Shown here: piece after piece, positions 8,814-17,090 of the stretch
Position numbering within the stretch: the first letter of the stretch is position 1
Layout: every line of letters starts with the position of its first letter
Origin: Chloroflexi bacterium GWB2_54_36
Lineage (GTDB): Bacteria; Chloroflexota; Anaerolineae; Anaerolineales; Anaerolineaceae
NCBI GenBank assembly: GCA_001796355.1
Contig: MGMG01000090.1
Coordinates: 16,092 to 80,091, forward strand
DNA length: 64,000 nucleotides
Direction of reading: 5' to 3'
Position numbers and translations under genes: made by a program
The notes under the pieces: generated by a model
The model's database searches: none
Told to the model about the DNA's origin: nothing
What the model saw: only the letters and a program-made list of their open reading frames with translations

Positions 8814-10028
8814 TTACAGCGTGATATTGCGGATCGAAGGGACCATCCAGAAGAGTTCGATGGCGCTGGAGCTATTTTTGTTGGTCGCGCCCAGGATCAG
8901 GGTGATAGCTTTACCCTCGAACTGACTCAAGTCGATATCGACTTTCTGGTACTTGCCGTCCAGCGTTTCAGTCCACTTGCCCAGGTTGATCACCTCGCCG
9001 TTATCGATGCGGTAATCCAGGCTGAAGACGGCTTCGCAAGCAGCGCTGCTGTTCAGGCAGCCGATATAAGCAATGAAGTGATCGCCTTTTTTGATGACCG
9101 AGGCCGGGTAGAAAGCCTGCATCCAGTCATTGGGGCTATTGATGTGCATCCAGATGGCGCGTTCGTCTTCCTGCGCTTTGCCCTCGAGCAGCGGATTGAG
9201 TTGAACGGCAGCCCATTCCTCTTCCTTCTGGCTCACGTTCGGGCAGGGCAGCGTGACCATGCCAGCGTTGCTCTTCCAGGTGGCCTGGCAGATGGCGGCC
9301 GTGAAGTCGTAGGGATAGATGGCGGCAGGAACCGCATCGCTCTTGTAGGCTGAAACCTTGATGCTCACCCAGAAGGCGTTTTTTCCGCCGCCCAGGCCGA
9401 AGGATTTATCATTGGCATCCCGCAGCAGCCAGGAGCCTTTGTAGGCGCCGCCGGAAGCCGGAGCAACCATCTCGACTGAAAGATCGACCGTTTCACCAGG
9501 CCGGAGGTTGCCCGTCAGCGCAACTGCGGCTGGAGCGCCCATGGCGCTGCCATCCACAAAAACCAGATCGTAGGCTGTAGTCCAGGTGCAGGTGCCGCTG
9601 TTGACCAGGCGCCAGGTCTTGGTGAATTTGGCGCCGGCAGCGATTTCAGTGCCGTCCGGGACGGAAACATCCTTTACGAAGCCGGCCGAGTTACATGGCA
9701 GCACGATCTGTGTGGCCGAGGCTGTGGGAACTGTCGTCGGTACGGCGGTGACGAATACAGTCGTTGCGCTGGGTGTAATTTGAACCGGTACAGGCTGGGT
9801 AAAGGTTGAGGCTGGAGTCGGGGTCACCAGCACCGGCTGGGTGGCTTCCGCCACCAGCGTTTCGAACGCCTGCTGGGTCAGCAAGGCTGAAACGGTACTC
9901 ATGACTTCGGTCTGGCGGGCGGAGACGCTGTCCGCGCCAGTTTTCGAGATCAAAAAGCTTCCGCAAGCGGCCAACGCCAGAGCGCCAAGTATCAATATAA
10001 AAACAAGTAAAAAGAAACGCTTTACCAT
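8814..10028 (-). CDS. Lipoprotein with NBR1-type Ig-like domain
   Basis: Lipobox LALAAC; CNSAGFVKDVSVPDGTEIAAGAKFTKTWRLVNSGTCTW...LRPGETVDLSVEMVAPASGGAYKGSWLLRD. Confidence 0.8.
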   Translation of the reverse strand: MVKRFFLLVFILILGALALAACGSFLISKTGADSVSARQTEVMSTVSALLTQQAFETLVAEATQPVLVTPTPASTFTQPVPVQITPSATTVFVTAVPTTVPTASATQIVLPCNSAGFVKDVSVPDGTEIAAGAKFTKTWRLVNSGTCTWTTAYDLVFVDGSAMGAPAAVALTGNLRPGETVDLSVEMVAPASGGAYKGSWLLRDANDKSFGLGGGKNAFWVSIKVSAYKSDAVPAAIYPYDFTAAICQATWKSNAGMVTLPCPNVSQKEEEWAAVQLNPLLEGKAQEDERAIWMHINSPNDWMQAFYPASVIKKGDHFIAYIGCLNSSAACEAVFSLDYRIDNGEVINLGKWTETLDGKYQKVDIDLSQFEGKAITLILGATNKNSSSAIELFWMVPSIRNITL

Positions 10029-10225
10029 GGTCCTTCTCCTTGCCCCTTGCTTCGGGGGCTAAACAATTTAATCAATCCACTATCGTTCAACATCCCAGAT
10101 TAGACGACCGATCCAGTGAAGAGGTTCCCAGGCAGTTGGATGAGATTCACAACCATTTATGCACCGCCTTATCAGCCCAGGCGGCTTTGTGATATTCCTC
10201 GCAATTCAAACATGGTTCGATTACA

Positions 10226-11050
10226 ATGAGCAGCATCGATCCGCCAGCATTATTGAGAAGGCAAACCCAAACCGTGACATCGATCTCTCTTTCAACCATC
10301 TCGGACATCCAGAAACTCCTGCGCGCAGCCGGTGAAATTGCGCTTGCACGCCGCGCTACTGCCCAGGTACACCTCAAGTCGGACATGACGCCGTTTACCG
10401 ATATCGAGTTGGATATGGAGGCGCTGATCCTGCCTTTCTTACGCGAGCGTTTTCCGGATTACCAGATCCTTTCCGAGGAAAACGGCACGCAAGGACCGGT
10501 CAAACCGGCAGTCTGGGCGTTGGATCCGATCGACGGTACGAAAATCTTTCTGAACGGGCTGCCCACCTGGGGCGTCTCGCTCGGCAGCATTGTCAACGGC
10601 CAGCCTGCCCTGGGATTCTTTTACATGCCGGTCACCCACGACTTCTACTGGGGCGGTGAAGGTTTTGGCGCTTTCCTGAATGACACACCACTGCCGGTGG
10701 AAATTGAACATGGCCTGGATGACCCGCTGTCCTTCCTGGCAATCCCGGCCAACGGGCACCGCCATTTTGAATTCGATTACCCGCACCTGCGCTGCTTTGG
10801 TTCCACCGCTGCCCACTGCTGTTACGTGGCACAAGGGGCTGCTACCGGCGCGTTGCTGAGACGGGTCAATTTGTGGGATCTAGCAGGCGTGCTGCCCATC
10901 CTGTCGCAGACCGGGGTGCAGGTGGAATATTATTCGCAGGGCGCCTTTTCACCCGAGCCGTATTTGAACGGCGGCAAAATTAAAGAAGAAATCCTGGTTG
11001 CGCGCGAACCGATATTGGGTAAAATGCGTACGTTGATTCATCGAAAATAA
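10226..11050 (+). CDS. Inositol monophosphatase / HisN-like family phosphatase
   Basis: SDMTPFTDIE, LSEENG, WALDPIDGTKIFLNGLPTWGVSL, WDLAGVLPIL. Confidence 0.9.
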   Translation: MSSIDPPALLRRQTQTVTSISLSTISDIQKLLRAAGEIALARRATAQVHLKSDMTPFTDIELDMEALILPFLRERFPDYQILSEENGTQGPVKPAVWALDPIDGTKIFLNGLPTWGVSLGSIVNGQPALGFFYMPVTHDFYWGGEGFGAFLNDTPLPVEIEHGLDDPLSFLAIPANGHRHFEFDYPHLRCFGSTAAHCCYVAQGAATGALLRRVNLWDLAGVLPILSQTGVQVEYYSQGAFSPEPYLNGGKIKEEILVAREPILGKMRTLIHRK

Positions 11051-11069
11051 AGTCGAACGACAAAAGATT

Positions 11070-11162
11070 TTGAATCTCAAAATGGGCAAGGTCTCCCACC
11101 AACAGGGTGCGCTGTGCGTGACCTGCCCCAGTTAATGCCTGAAAGCTTTGACCGATAAGCAC
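11070..11162 (+). repeat. Left ~93-bp direct repeat flanking HipBA-like cassette
   Basis: tgggcaaggtctcccaccaacagggtgcgctgtgcgtgacctgcccc...ttaatgcctgaaagctttgaccgataagcac; copy 2 at 13070. Confidence 0.9.
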
Positions 11163-11227
11163 ACTCGGTCGATCACAGATCGACTTGTGGGCCGGGAATG
11201 GTGCGATCAGACATCTGAACATAGATC

Positions 11228-11255
11228 TATAATAATCAATATATTGATTATTATA
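11228..11255. promoter_or_regulatory. 28-bp perfect palindrome, putative HipB-like operator
   Basis: tataataatcaatatattgattattata; half-site atattgaYtattat recurs at 11282-11295. Confidence 0.6.
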
Positions 11256-11386
11256 AACAATAATATTTTTTAAAAACTAATATATTGACTATTATCTATT
11301 GCATTTCTTAAAAATGCGGATATACTTAGGTTAATTCATCTGTGTCAGATTGGTTTTTGCTGGGCCTAAAGAGGTAATCAAGGCGT

Positions 11387-11755
11387 ATGTTAAATAAAAT
11401 CGATTTTTCTATTGCAACGAGTGAGCAAATTGAAGATTTTCTCTGCAGACAATTGAAAAACATAAGATTAACCCGGAATTTTACACAAGCTCAATTAGCA
11501 AAAGAATCGGGTGTCGCTATTGGGACAATTAGACGATTTGAGGAAGGTCAGAGTGTCTCTTTAAACACGTTTATTCGGATTCTAATAGCACTCAGTCTTC
11601 AACAAAACCTTGAAACACTCTTACCTGACCCTACAATACGTCCTATTGAACGTGTCAATACTGGCGGGAGTGAACGTAAACGCGCTCGACCTGTTCAATC
11701 TGATAGCGAAAATTCAACATGGGCCTGGGGCGACGAAACGGGTGATAAACAATGA
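11387..11755 (+). CDS. XRE-family HTH regulator, HipB-like antitoxin
   Basis: KNIRLTRNFTQAQLAKESGVAIGTIRRFEEGQSVSLNTFIRILIAL; stop overlaps hipA-like start (ATGA). Confidence 0.85.
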   Translation: MLNKIDFSIATSEQIEDFLCRQLKNIRLTRNFTQAQLAKESGVAIGTIRRFEEGQSVSLNTFIRILIALSLQQNLETLLPDPTIRPIERVNTGGSERKRARPVQSDSENSTWAWGDETGDKQ

Positions 11756-13056
11756 GCGATGCAAAAGTTATACTCTGGGGAAGTGATATTGGTGCTGTCA
11801 CATGGGTAGATGATAGAAAGGTCAGTGTTTTTCAATATGATCCCGCATTCATTAAAAGCGGAATCCAATTATCGCCGTTAATGATGCCGTTAAGAGAGTT
11901 ACCCTTCGAGTTTCCAGCCCTTGCGAAAGATACCTTTAAAGGATTGCCGGGGTTACTTGCGGATTCTCTTCCAGACAAGTTTGGAAACGCGATCATTGAT
12001 ACCTGGTTAGCTTCTCAGGGACGAACACCGGAGAGTTTTAATTCGGTTGAACGACTGTGTTATATCGGAAGCCGAGGCATGGGGGGGCTCGAATTTAAAC
12101 CAGCACTTCGTATATCACACTCAAAAACAGATGAAATTGAAGTAGCTAAACTAGTCGAATTATCTAGCAAGATTCTTAATCAACGTGCAGGATTAGCAGG
12201 TGTTTTTAACGGAGATGATGACCGGGAAGCGATGCAAGATATTCTGAGGGTTGGAACTTCCGCTGGTGGTGCAAGAGCAAAAGCAATTCTTGCCTGGAAT
12301 CCAACAACGAATGAATTTCGTTCCGGTCAAGTTAAAATCCCATCCGGCTTTGAGTATTGGATCTTGAAATTTGACGGGGTCAGTAACAATCGAGATAAGG
12401 AACTCTCCGACCCACAAGGTTATGGAAAAATTGAATACGCCTGTTACCTTATGGCATTAGAAGCCGGTATTGAAATGACAGAATGTCGTCTCCATCATGA
12501 AGGTGGGCGAAGCCATTTTATGACCAAAAGGTTTGATCGAAATGCTGATGGAAGCAAAATCCATATGCAATCGCTTTGTGCGATCACTCATGTTGACTTC
12601 AATGAGCCGGCACTCTATTCATACGAACAGACAATCCAGACAATGAAGCGGTTAGGGCTATCTCAAAAAGATTTGGAACAGCAAGTTTTGAGAGCCATGT
12701 TTAACGTTGTGGGTCGTAACCATGATGATCATGTAAAGAATATTGCATTTCTTATGAACCGTAGAGGGGAATGGAAACTTTCACCAGCCTTTGATGTTTC
12801 GTATGCCTACGACCCAAAAGGTGATTGGACAAGCCAACACCAAATGAGCATTAATGGAAAACGAGACTTGTTTAGCAAAGAGGACTTATCCTCTTTGGCA
12901 AAGCTTGCCGGTATCAAAACCAATCGAGCTTATGAGATGCTTGACCGTGTTATCCTGATCATGAGGACCTGGCCTGAGTTTGCCCAAAAAGCAGGGGTGG
13001 CCGAAGACCGTATTCGGCAAATACAAGCTACTCACCGCATATCGCTATTGGATTGA
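11752..13056 (+). CDS. HipA-domain serine/threonine kinase toxin
   Basis: FKGLPGLLADSLPDKFG, VGTSAGGARAKA, FDRNADGSKIHMQSLCA, NVVGRNHDDHVKNIAFL, WKLSPAFDVSYA typical of HipA kinases. Confidence 0.92.
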   Translation: MSDAKVILWGSDIGAVTWVDDRKVSVFQYDPAFIKSGIQLSPLMMPLRELPFEFPALAKDTFKGLPGLLADSLPDKFGNAIIDTWLASQGRTPESFNSVERLCYIGSRGMGGLEFKPALRISHSKTDEIEVAKLVELSSKILNQRAGLAGVFNGDDDREAMQDILRVGTSAGGARAKAILAWNPTTNEFRSGQVKIPSGFEYWILKFDGVSNNRDKELSDPQGYGKIEYACYLMALEAGIEMTECRLHHEGGRSHFMTKRFDRNADGSKIHMQSLCAITHVDFNEPALYSYEQTIQTMKRLGLSQKDLEQQVLRAMFNVVGRNHDDHVKNIAFLMNRRGEWKLSPAFDVSYAYDPKGDWTSQHQMSINGKRDLFSKEDLSSLAKLAGIKTNRAYEMLDRVILIMRTWPEFAQKAGVAEDRIRQIQATHRISLLD

Positions 13057-13069
13057 AAAGGTGCACGGA

Positions 13070-13164
13070 TTGAGAACCCAAGATGGGGCAAGGTCTCCCA
13101 CCAACAGGGTGCGCTGTGCGTGACCTGTCCTATTTAATGCCTGAGACCTTTGGCCGATAAGCAC
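13070..13164 (+). repeat. Right ~95-bp direct repeat flanking HipBA-like cassette
   Basis: tgagaacccaagatggggcaaggtctcccaccaacagggtgcgctgtgcgtgacctgtcc...ttaatgcctgagacctttggccgataagcac. Confidence 0.9.
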
Positions 13165-13165
13165 G

Positions 13166-13197
13166 CATAAAAAATCCCCGCGATTACCGTGGGGATT
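13166..13197 (-). terminator. tRNA terminator
   Basis: Minus strand: aatccccacggtaatcgcggggatttttt hairpin plus T-run downstream of tRNA. Confidence 0.75.
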
Positions 13198-13201
13198 GAG
13201 G

Positions 13202-13273
13202 TGGCGAGGGTGAGGGTTGAACTCACGACCAAGGGCTTATGAGTCCCCTGCTCTACCACTGAGCTACCTCGCC
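13202..13273 (-). tRNA. tRNA with CAU anticodon (Met or Ile2)
   Basis: GGCGAGGTAGCTCAGTGGTAGAGCAGGGGACTCATAAGCCCTTGGTCGTGAGTTCAACCCTCACCCTCGCCA; cloverleaf with 7-bp acceptor. Confidence 0.92.
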
Positions 13274-13283
13274 GGCGAGCGAA

Positions 13284-13312
13284 AGTATAAACTGAACCGT
13301 TTTTTTTGTCAA
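13284..13312 (-). promoter_or_regulatory. sigma70 promoter for tRNA (TTGACA-N17-TATACT)
   Basis: Minus strand ttgaca (13307-13312), 17-bp spacer, tatact (13284-13289). Confidence 0.75.
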
Positions 13313-13400
13313 TAAATCACGCTTCAGCCAAACCTCAGCCAGCTTGCAACCCACCACGGGTTAAGGAGCGATGCACCCCACTTGGAAAAGATCAAAGACA

Positions 13401-13431
13401 GGTGCAAGGCACTTCAAAAGTGCCTCGCACC
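13401..13431. repeat. REP-like hairpin ggtgcaaggcactt/aagtgcctcgcacc
   Basis: 14-bp arms, one mismatch; partial third copy ggtgcgaggtgcc at 13439-13451. Confidence 0.7.
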
Positions 13432-13508
13432 CAACCAAGGTGCGAGGTGCCTAAATATCCGCGGGTGTGTTGCTCCTGGATTTATAGCTTCCCTGACGCG
13501 CAGAAAAT

Positions 13509-13626
13509 GTAGGTTGGATTGCCCGCAGGGCCAAATCCAACAAACTCGAATTAAATAATGTCGGATTTCGGGCTGTGGGATTGAATCTACATTTGTAATT
13601 ACTTACACGCCCTCTATCCGACCTAC
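13509..13626. repeat. GTAG-ended palindromic repeat, copy A
   Basis: GTAG-GTTGGATT...AATCCAAC hairpin; ends ATCCGACCTAC (terminal inverted repeat with GTAGGTTGGAT, 10/11). Confidence 0.75.
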
Positions 13627-13643
13627 AAATACTTATTTTTGAC

Positions 13644-13715
13644 AACAAATCACGCTCTAGCCAAACCCCAGACCACGCTGTTTGAACGACAAATAATTCT
13701 GGTGGTGCCAATACA
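13644..13715 (-). repeat. Partial duplication of radC 3' end
   Basis: aacaaatcacgctctagccaaaccccagaccacgctgtttgaacgacaaataattctggtggtgccaata matches radC tail at 13901-13972. Confidence 0.85.
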
Positions 13716-13732
13716 ATATTTTCTAGAATTCT

Positions 13733-13884
13733 GTAGGTTGGATTGAGGGGCGGGTAAAGTCAATTGAGTGAGACCGCTTCCACCACCCCGAAATCCAACA
13801 AACTCGAATTAAACAATGTCGGATTTCGGGCTGAGGGATTGAATCTACATTTGTAATTACCTACACGCTCTCTTTCCGACCTAC
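13733..13884. repeat. GTAG-ended palindromic repeat, copy B
   Basis: Same ends as copy A (gtaggttggattg...ttccgacctac) with longer internal loop. Confidence 0.75.
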
Positions 13885-13913
13885 GAATCTTTTTTTTGCC
13901 AACAAATCAAACT

Positions 13914-14618
13914 CTAACCAAACCCCAGACCACGCTGTTTGAACGACACATAATTCTGATGGGTGCCAATCACAATGTGGTCCAGCACTTCGATATCCAA
14001 CAGCTTGCCGACCTGCACCACGGCGCGCGTCAAGGCGATATCCTCCGGCGAGGGAGTCGGGTCGCCGCTGGGATGGTTGTGCACCAATAATATTGAAGCA
14101 GCATTACGCAGGATGGCGGGCTTGAACAATTCCCCAATGCGCACGGTAGAGGCATTCAGCGAGCCTTTATAGATTTTCTCGGTCGAAATCCAGCGGTTGC
14201 GGGTATCGGCCAGCAGCACCCATAAATGCTCCTGGGTAAAAGCCGCCATCTCGAATTTGACCAGGTCGGCGGCGGCCTGCGGGTTGTTCAAAAAGACCGG
14301 TTCTTCGGGCGTCTCGCGCACCAGCCGGCGCCCCAGTTCGATGGCGGCTTTGAGCTGCGCCGCTTTGGCCATGCCCAGCCCGCGTTGGCTGGCCAGTTCG
14401 GCAAAAGACGCCTTCTGCAGCCCGCTCAGCCCTTTCATATCATTCAGCAGGCGCTGCCCCATCTGCACAGCATTCTCGCCGGCCACACCTACCCGCAGTA
14501 AAATGGCCAGCAGTTCTGCGGTGTTGAGCGCCTCGGGACCGCTTTCTGCCAGGCGTTCGCGCGGCCGGTCGCTGGCCGAGAGGTCGGATATTCGGTAGGG
14601 ATGAGTGCTGTCTTTCAT
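13914..14618 (-). CDS. radC: DNA repair protein RadC / JAB (MPN) domain protein
   Basis: RPRERLAESGPEALNTAELLAILL; JAMM motif LLVHNHPSGDPTPSPEDIALT; ATG at 14618. Confidence 0.95.
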   Translation of the reverse strand: MKDSTHPYRISDLSASDRPRERLAESGPEALNTAELLAILLRVGVAGENAVQMGQRLLNDMKGLSGLQKASFAELASQRGLGMAKAAQLKAAIELGRRLVRETPEEPVFLNNPQAAADLVKFEMAAFTQEHLWVLLADTRNRWISTEKIYKGSLNASTVRIGELFKPAILRNAASILLVHNHPSGDPTPSPEDIALTRAVVQVGKLLDIEVLDHIVIGTHQNYVSFKQRGLGFG

Positions 14619-14769
14619 GGCTAGGTCTCCGTTGGCTTCTCCGGGCAGGCGATCAAAAAATACGCAGAAACTATAGCAAAGCCTGCAATTCCGCGCAAGC
14701 GGCAAGACGCCCGGGTTACAAAAGACCGGCCGGGGGCATCCATGCTATAATTCTGGCATAGGAGCCGCC

Positions 14770-15396
14770 GTGGACCTGGAAACGATCCTTTTCAGCGATA
14801 TCTCTCTGACCCTGACTGCTATCGCAGCCGGTTTTCTGGCCGCGCTATGGCTCAGTCTGGCAGTTTGGACTTTCCGGGATATTCGTCGGCGGGCGCGCGA
14901 TCCATTCACTCGCATCCTGGCAGTGATGCTGGTACTCTTGTTATTCCTGCCCGGGTTGCTGCTGTATCTGATCCTGCGGCCGTCCGTCACTCTGGAAGAG
15001 GAGTACCAACACACCCTGGAAGAGGAAGCGCTGCTGCAAAACATCGAAGATGTTGCCCTGTGCCCCGGTTGCAACCGGCGCATCCAGCCGGATTGGATGG
15101 TTTGCCCCTCCTGCCACACGCTGCTCAAAAAGCGTTGCCCCAACTGCAGTGAACTGATGGAACTGCCCTGGAACTTGTGCCCTTACTGCGCCACGCCGCT
15201 GCCTGGCGTCCGGTTGGAAAACACGACCCGCGGGGGCGAACTGACCGACCTGCCGGAGGAATCTCCAACCGTCAGCGAGATTGAAACCGGCGAAACGGAA
15301 CAGTATGCAGCGACGGAAACGGATGATGATTGGATTTTGATCCCCCGGGCTGGCACGGAAGACCCGCAGCCCGAGACTCCCCCACCGGGCAGTTAA
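14770..15396 (+). CDS. Membrane protein with double zinc-ribbon domain
   Basis: TM segments then CPGCNRRIQPDWMVCPSCHTLLKKRCPNCSELMELPWNLCPYCATPLPG. Confidence 0.8.
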   Translation: MDLETILFSDISLTLTAIAAGFLAALWLSLAVWTFRDIRRRARDPFTRILAVMLVLLLFLPGLLLYLILRPSVTLEEEYQHTLEEEALLQNIEDVALCPGCNRRIQPDWMVCPSCHTLLKKRCPNCSELMELPWNLCPYCATPLPGVRLENTTRGGELTDLPEESPTVSEIETGETEQYAATETDDDWILIPRAGTEDPQPETPPPGS

Positions 15397-15425
15397 ACGC
15401 CAGGACCTAAAGGTAAACTTTATTT

Positions 15426-16277
15426 ATGCCGAATCCTCCAACGCTTGAGCCGGTTGATTATCTACTAATAGGCCATATCACCAAAGACATTACTCCCACT
15501 GGTTATTCACTGGGCGGCACTGCCACCTATTCAGCTATGACGGCGGCGGCTCTAGGGCTGCGGGTGGGCATCGTCACCTCGTTCGGGCCCGATCTCGACC
15601 TGCCCGAGCGACCGCGCATCCAGGTCTCGCCGGTTACCGCTGAAACGACGACCACTTTCAAGAATATCTATACTCCTGCAGGTCGCATCCAGTACGCTTA
15701 CCATCCGGCCGCTCGCCTGGACCTGTCCTCCGTGCCGGAAATCTGGCGAAACACACCCGTCGTCCACCTGGGACCCATCATGCAGGAAGTCGACCCTAAA
15801 CTGGCGCGCGCCTTCCCCAATTCGCTGGTCGGTCTGACGCTGCAAGGCTGGATGCGCAGTTCCAATGCCAGCGGTCTGGTGCATTACACCGATTGGCCCG
15901 AAGCGCGTTTTGTGCTCGAATCGGCCCAGGCCGCGGTTTTCAGCATCGAGGATGTGCAGGGGGATGAAAGTATTGTTCAAGAACTGATCTCTTCCATCCG
16001 CGTGCTGGTAGTCACCGAGGGCGCTGCCGGCGCCCGCCTGTACTGGAATGGCGACTTGCGCTACTTCCGCCCGCCACTTATGGAGGAAGTCGATCCAGTC
16101 GGCGCCGGCGACATTTTCGCTGCAGCCTTCTTTATCCGCCTGCAGCAAACCCGCGACCCGTGGGAGGCTGCCCGCTTTGCCACCCAACTGGCATCCATCA
16201 GCGTCACCCGCCGGGGTGTCCAGGGTATTCCCACAGAAGAAGAAGTGAAAGCCGGTTTGATAACCATCCTCCCCTGA
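15426..16277 (+). CDS. PfkB-family carbohydrate kinase
   Basis: DYLLIGHITKDITPTGYSLGGTATYSAMTAAALG; DPVGAGDIFAAAFFIRL. Confidence 0.85.
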   Translation: MPNPPTLEPVDYLLIGHITKDITPTGYSLGGTATYSAMTAAALGLRVGIVTSFGPDLDLPERPRIQVSPVTAETTTTFKNIYTPAGRIQYAYHPAARLDLSSVPEIWRNTPVVHLGPIMQEVDPKLARAFPNSLVGLTLQGWMRSSNASGLVHYTDWPEARFVLESAQAAVFSIEDVQGDESIVQELISSIRVLVVTEGAAGARLYWNGDLRYFRPPLMEEVDPVGAGDIFAAAFFIRLQQTRDPWEAARFATQLASISVTRRGVQGIPTEEEVKAGLITILP

Positions 16278-16287
16278 TCTGGATTTT

Positions 16288-17088
16288 ATGGCCAAGATTT
16301 ATGCGTTTGTCAATCAAAAAGGCGGAGTCGGAAAGACAACGTCAGCAATATCCCTGGGGGCTTATCTGGGGCAATACGGCCAGCGAGTGCTGCTGGTCGA
16401 CCTGGATCCGCAAGCCAATGCCACCTCATCGTTAGGGATCGATAAACGCGGCATCAAGAACGGGATGTATGAAGTCCTGATTGGCGGACAGCCCGTCGGC
16501 CCGACCGTTTTGCACAACCCGCAATATAAACTATCGGTTTTGCCCTCCTCTCCGGCGCTGGCTGGAGCAGAAATTGAACTGATCGAGCTCGAGCGGCGCG
16601 AACACCGCCTGGCAGAAGCCATCGATGGCACTGCCAGCCGCTACGATTATGTCTTGATCGACTGCCCGCCCTCGCTCTCTCTGTTGACCGTCAACGGGCT
16701 GGCAGCCGCAAAAGATGGCGTCGTGATCCCGGTGCAGTGCGAATACCTGGCACTTGAAGGGCTTGGCCAGTTAGCCCAGACGATTCAACGCGTACGTTCC
16801 TCCGTGTTCCCCGAGCTGGTTATCCGCGGCGTGGTGATGACCATGTTCGACAGCCGCACGCGGCTGGCGCTGGATGTGGTCAGCGAGGTGCGCAAGTACT
16901 TCCCCACCCAGGTTTTTCAAACCATCATCCCGCGCAGTGTCCGGCTGGCAGAAGCGCCCTCGTTCGGCATGCCAATTTCGGTTTTTGCGCCCGATTCCTC
17001 GGCTGCCAAAGCCTATTCGGCGCTGGCGCGGGAAATTTTAGCAGGCGACGGAATTCAGGTCCCTGTCATGGATCAAGAAGGTGGGTAA
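16288..17088 (+). CDS. parA: ParA/Soj family chromosome-partitioning ATPase
   Basis: NQKGGVGKTTSAISLGAYL, VDLDPQANATSSLG, IDCPPSLSLLTVNGL. Confidence 0.95.
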   Translation: MAKIYAFVNQKGGVGKTTSAISLGAYLGQYGQRVLLVDLDPQANATSSLGIDKRGIKNGMYEVLIGGQPVGPTVLHNPQYKLSVLPSSPALAGAEIELIELERREHRLAEAIDGTASRYDYVLIDCPPSLSLLTVNGLAAAKDGVVIPVQCEYLALEGLGQLAQTIQRVRSSVFPELVIRGVVMTMFDSRTRLALDVVSEVRKYFPTQVFQTIIPRSVRLAEAPSFGMPISVFAPDSSAAKAYSALAREILAGDGIQVPVMDQEGG

Positions 17089-17090
17089 AA

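Noticed and set aside
8664-9353. 229-aa plus-strand ORF over the NBR1-Ig lipoprotein
   Set aside because: Crosses a strong bidirectional terminator and is antisense to a better-supported gene.
11757-11780. Possible that HipA-like gene is a non-toxic carbohydrate or other kinase
   Set aside because: The NHDDHVKN and PAFDVSY motifs plus an XRE partner in ATGA overlap fit HipBA well; toxicity itself remains untested.
13451-13711. 86-aa minus-strand ORF in the repeat region
   Set aside because: Composed of the palindromic element and the duplicated radC tail; no coding signature.
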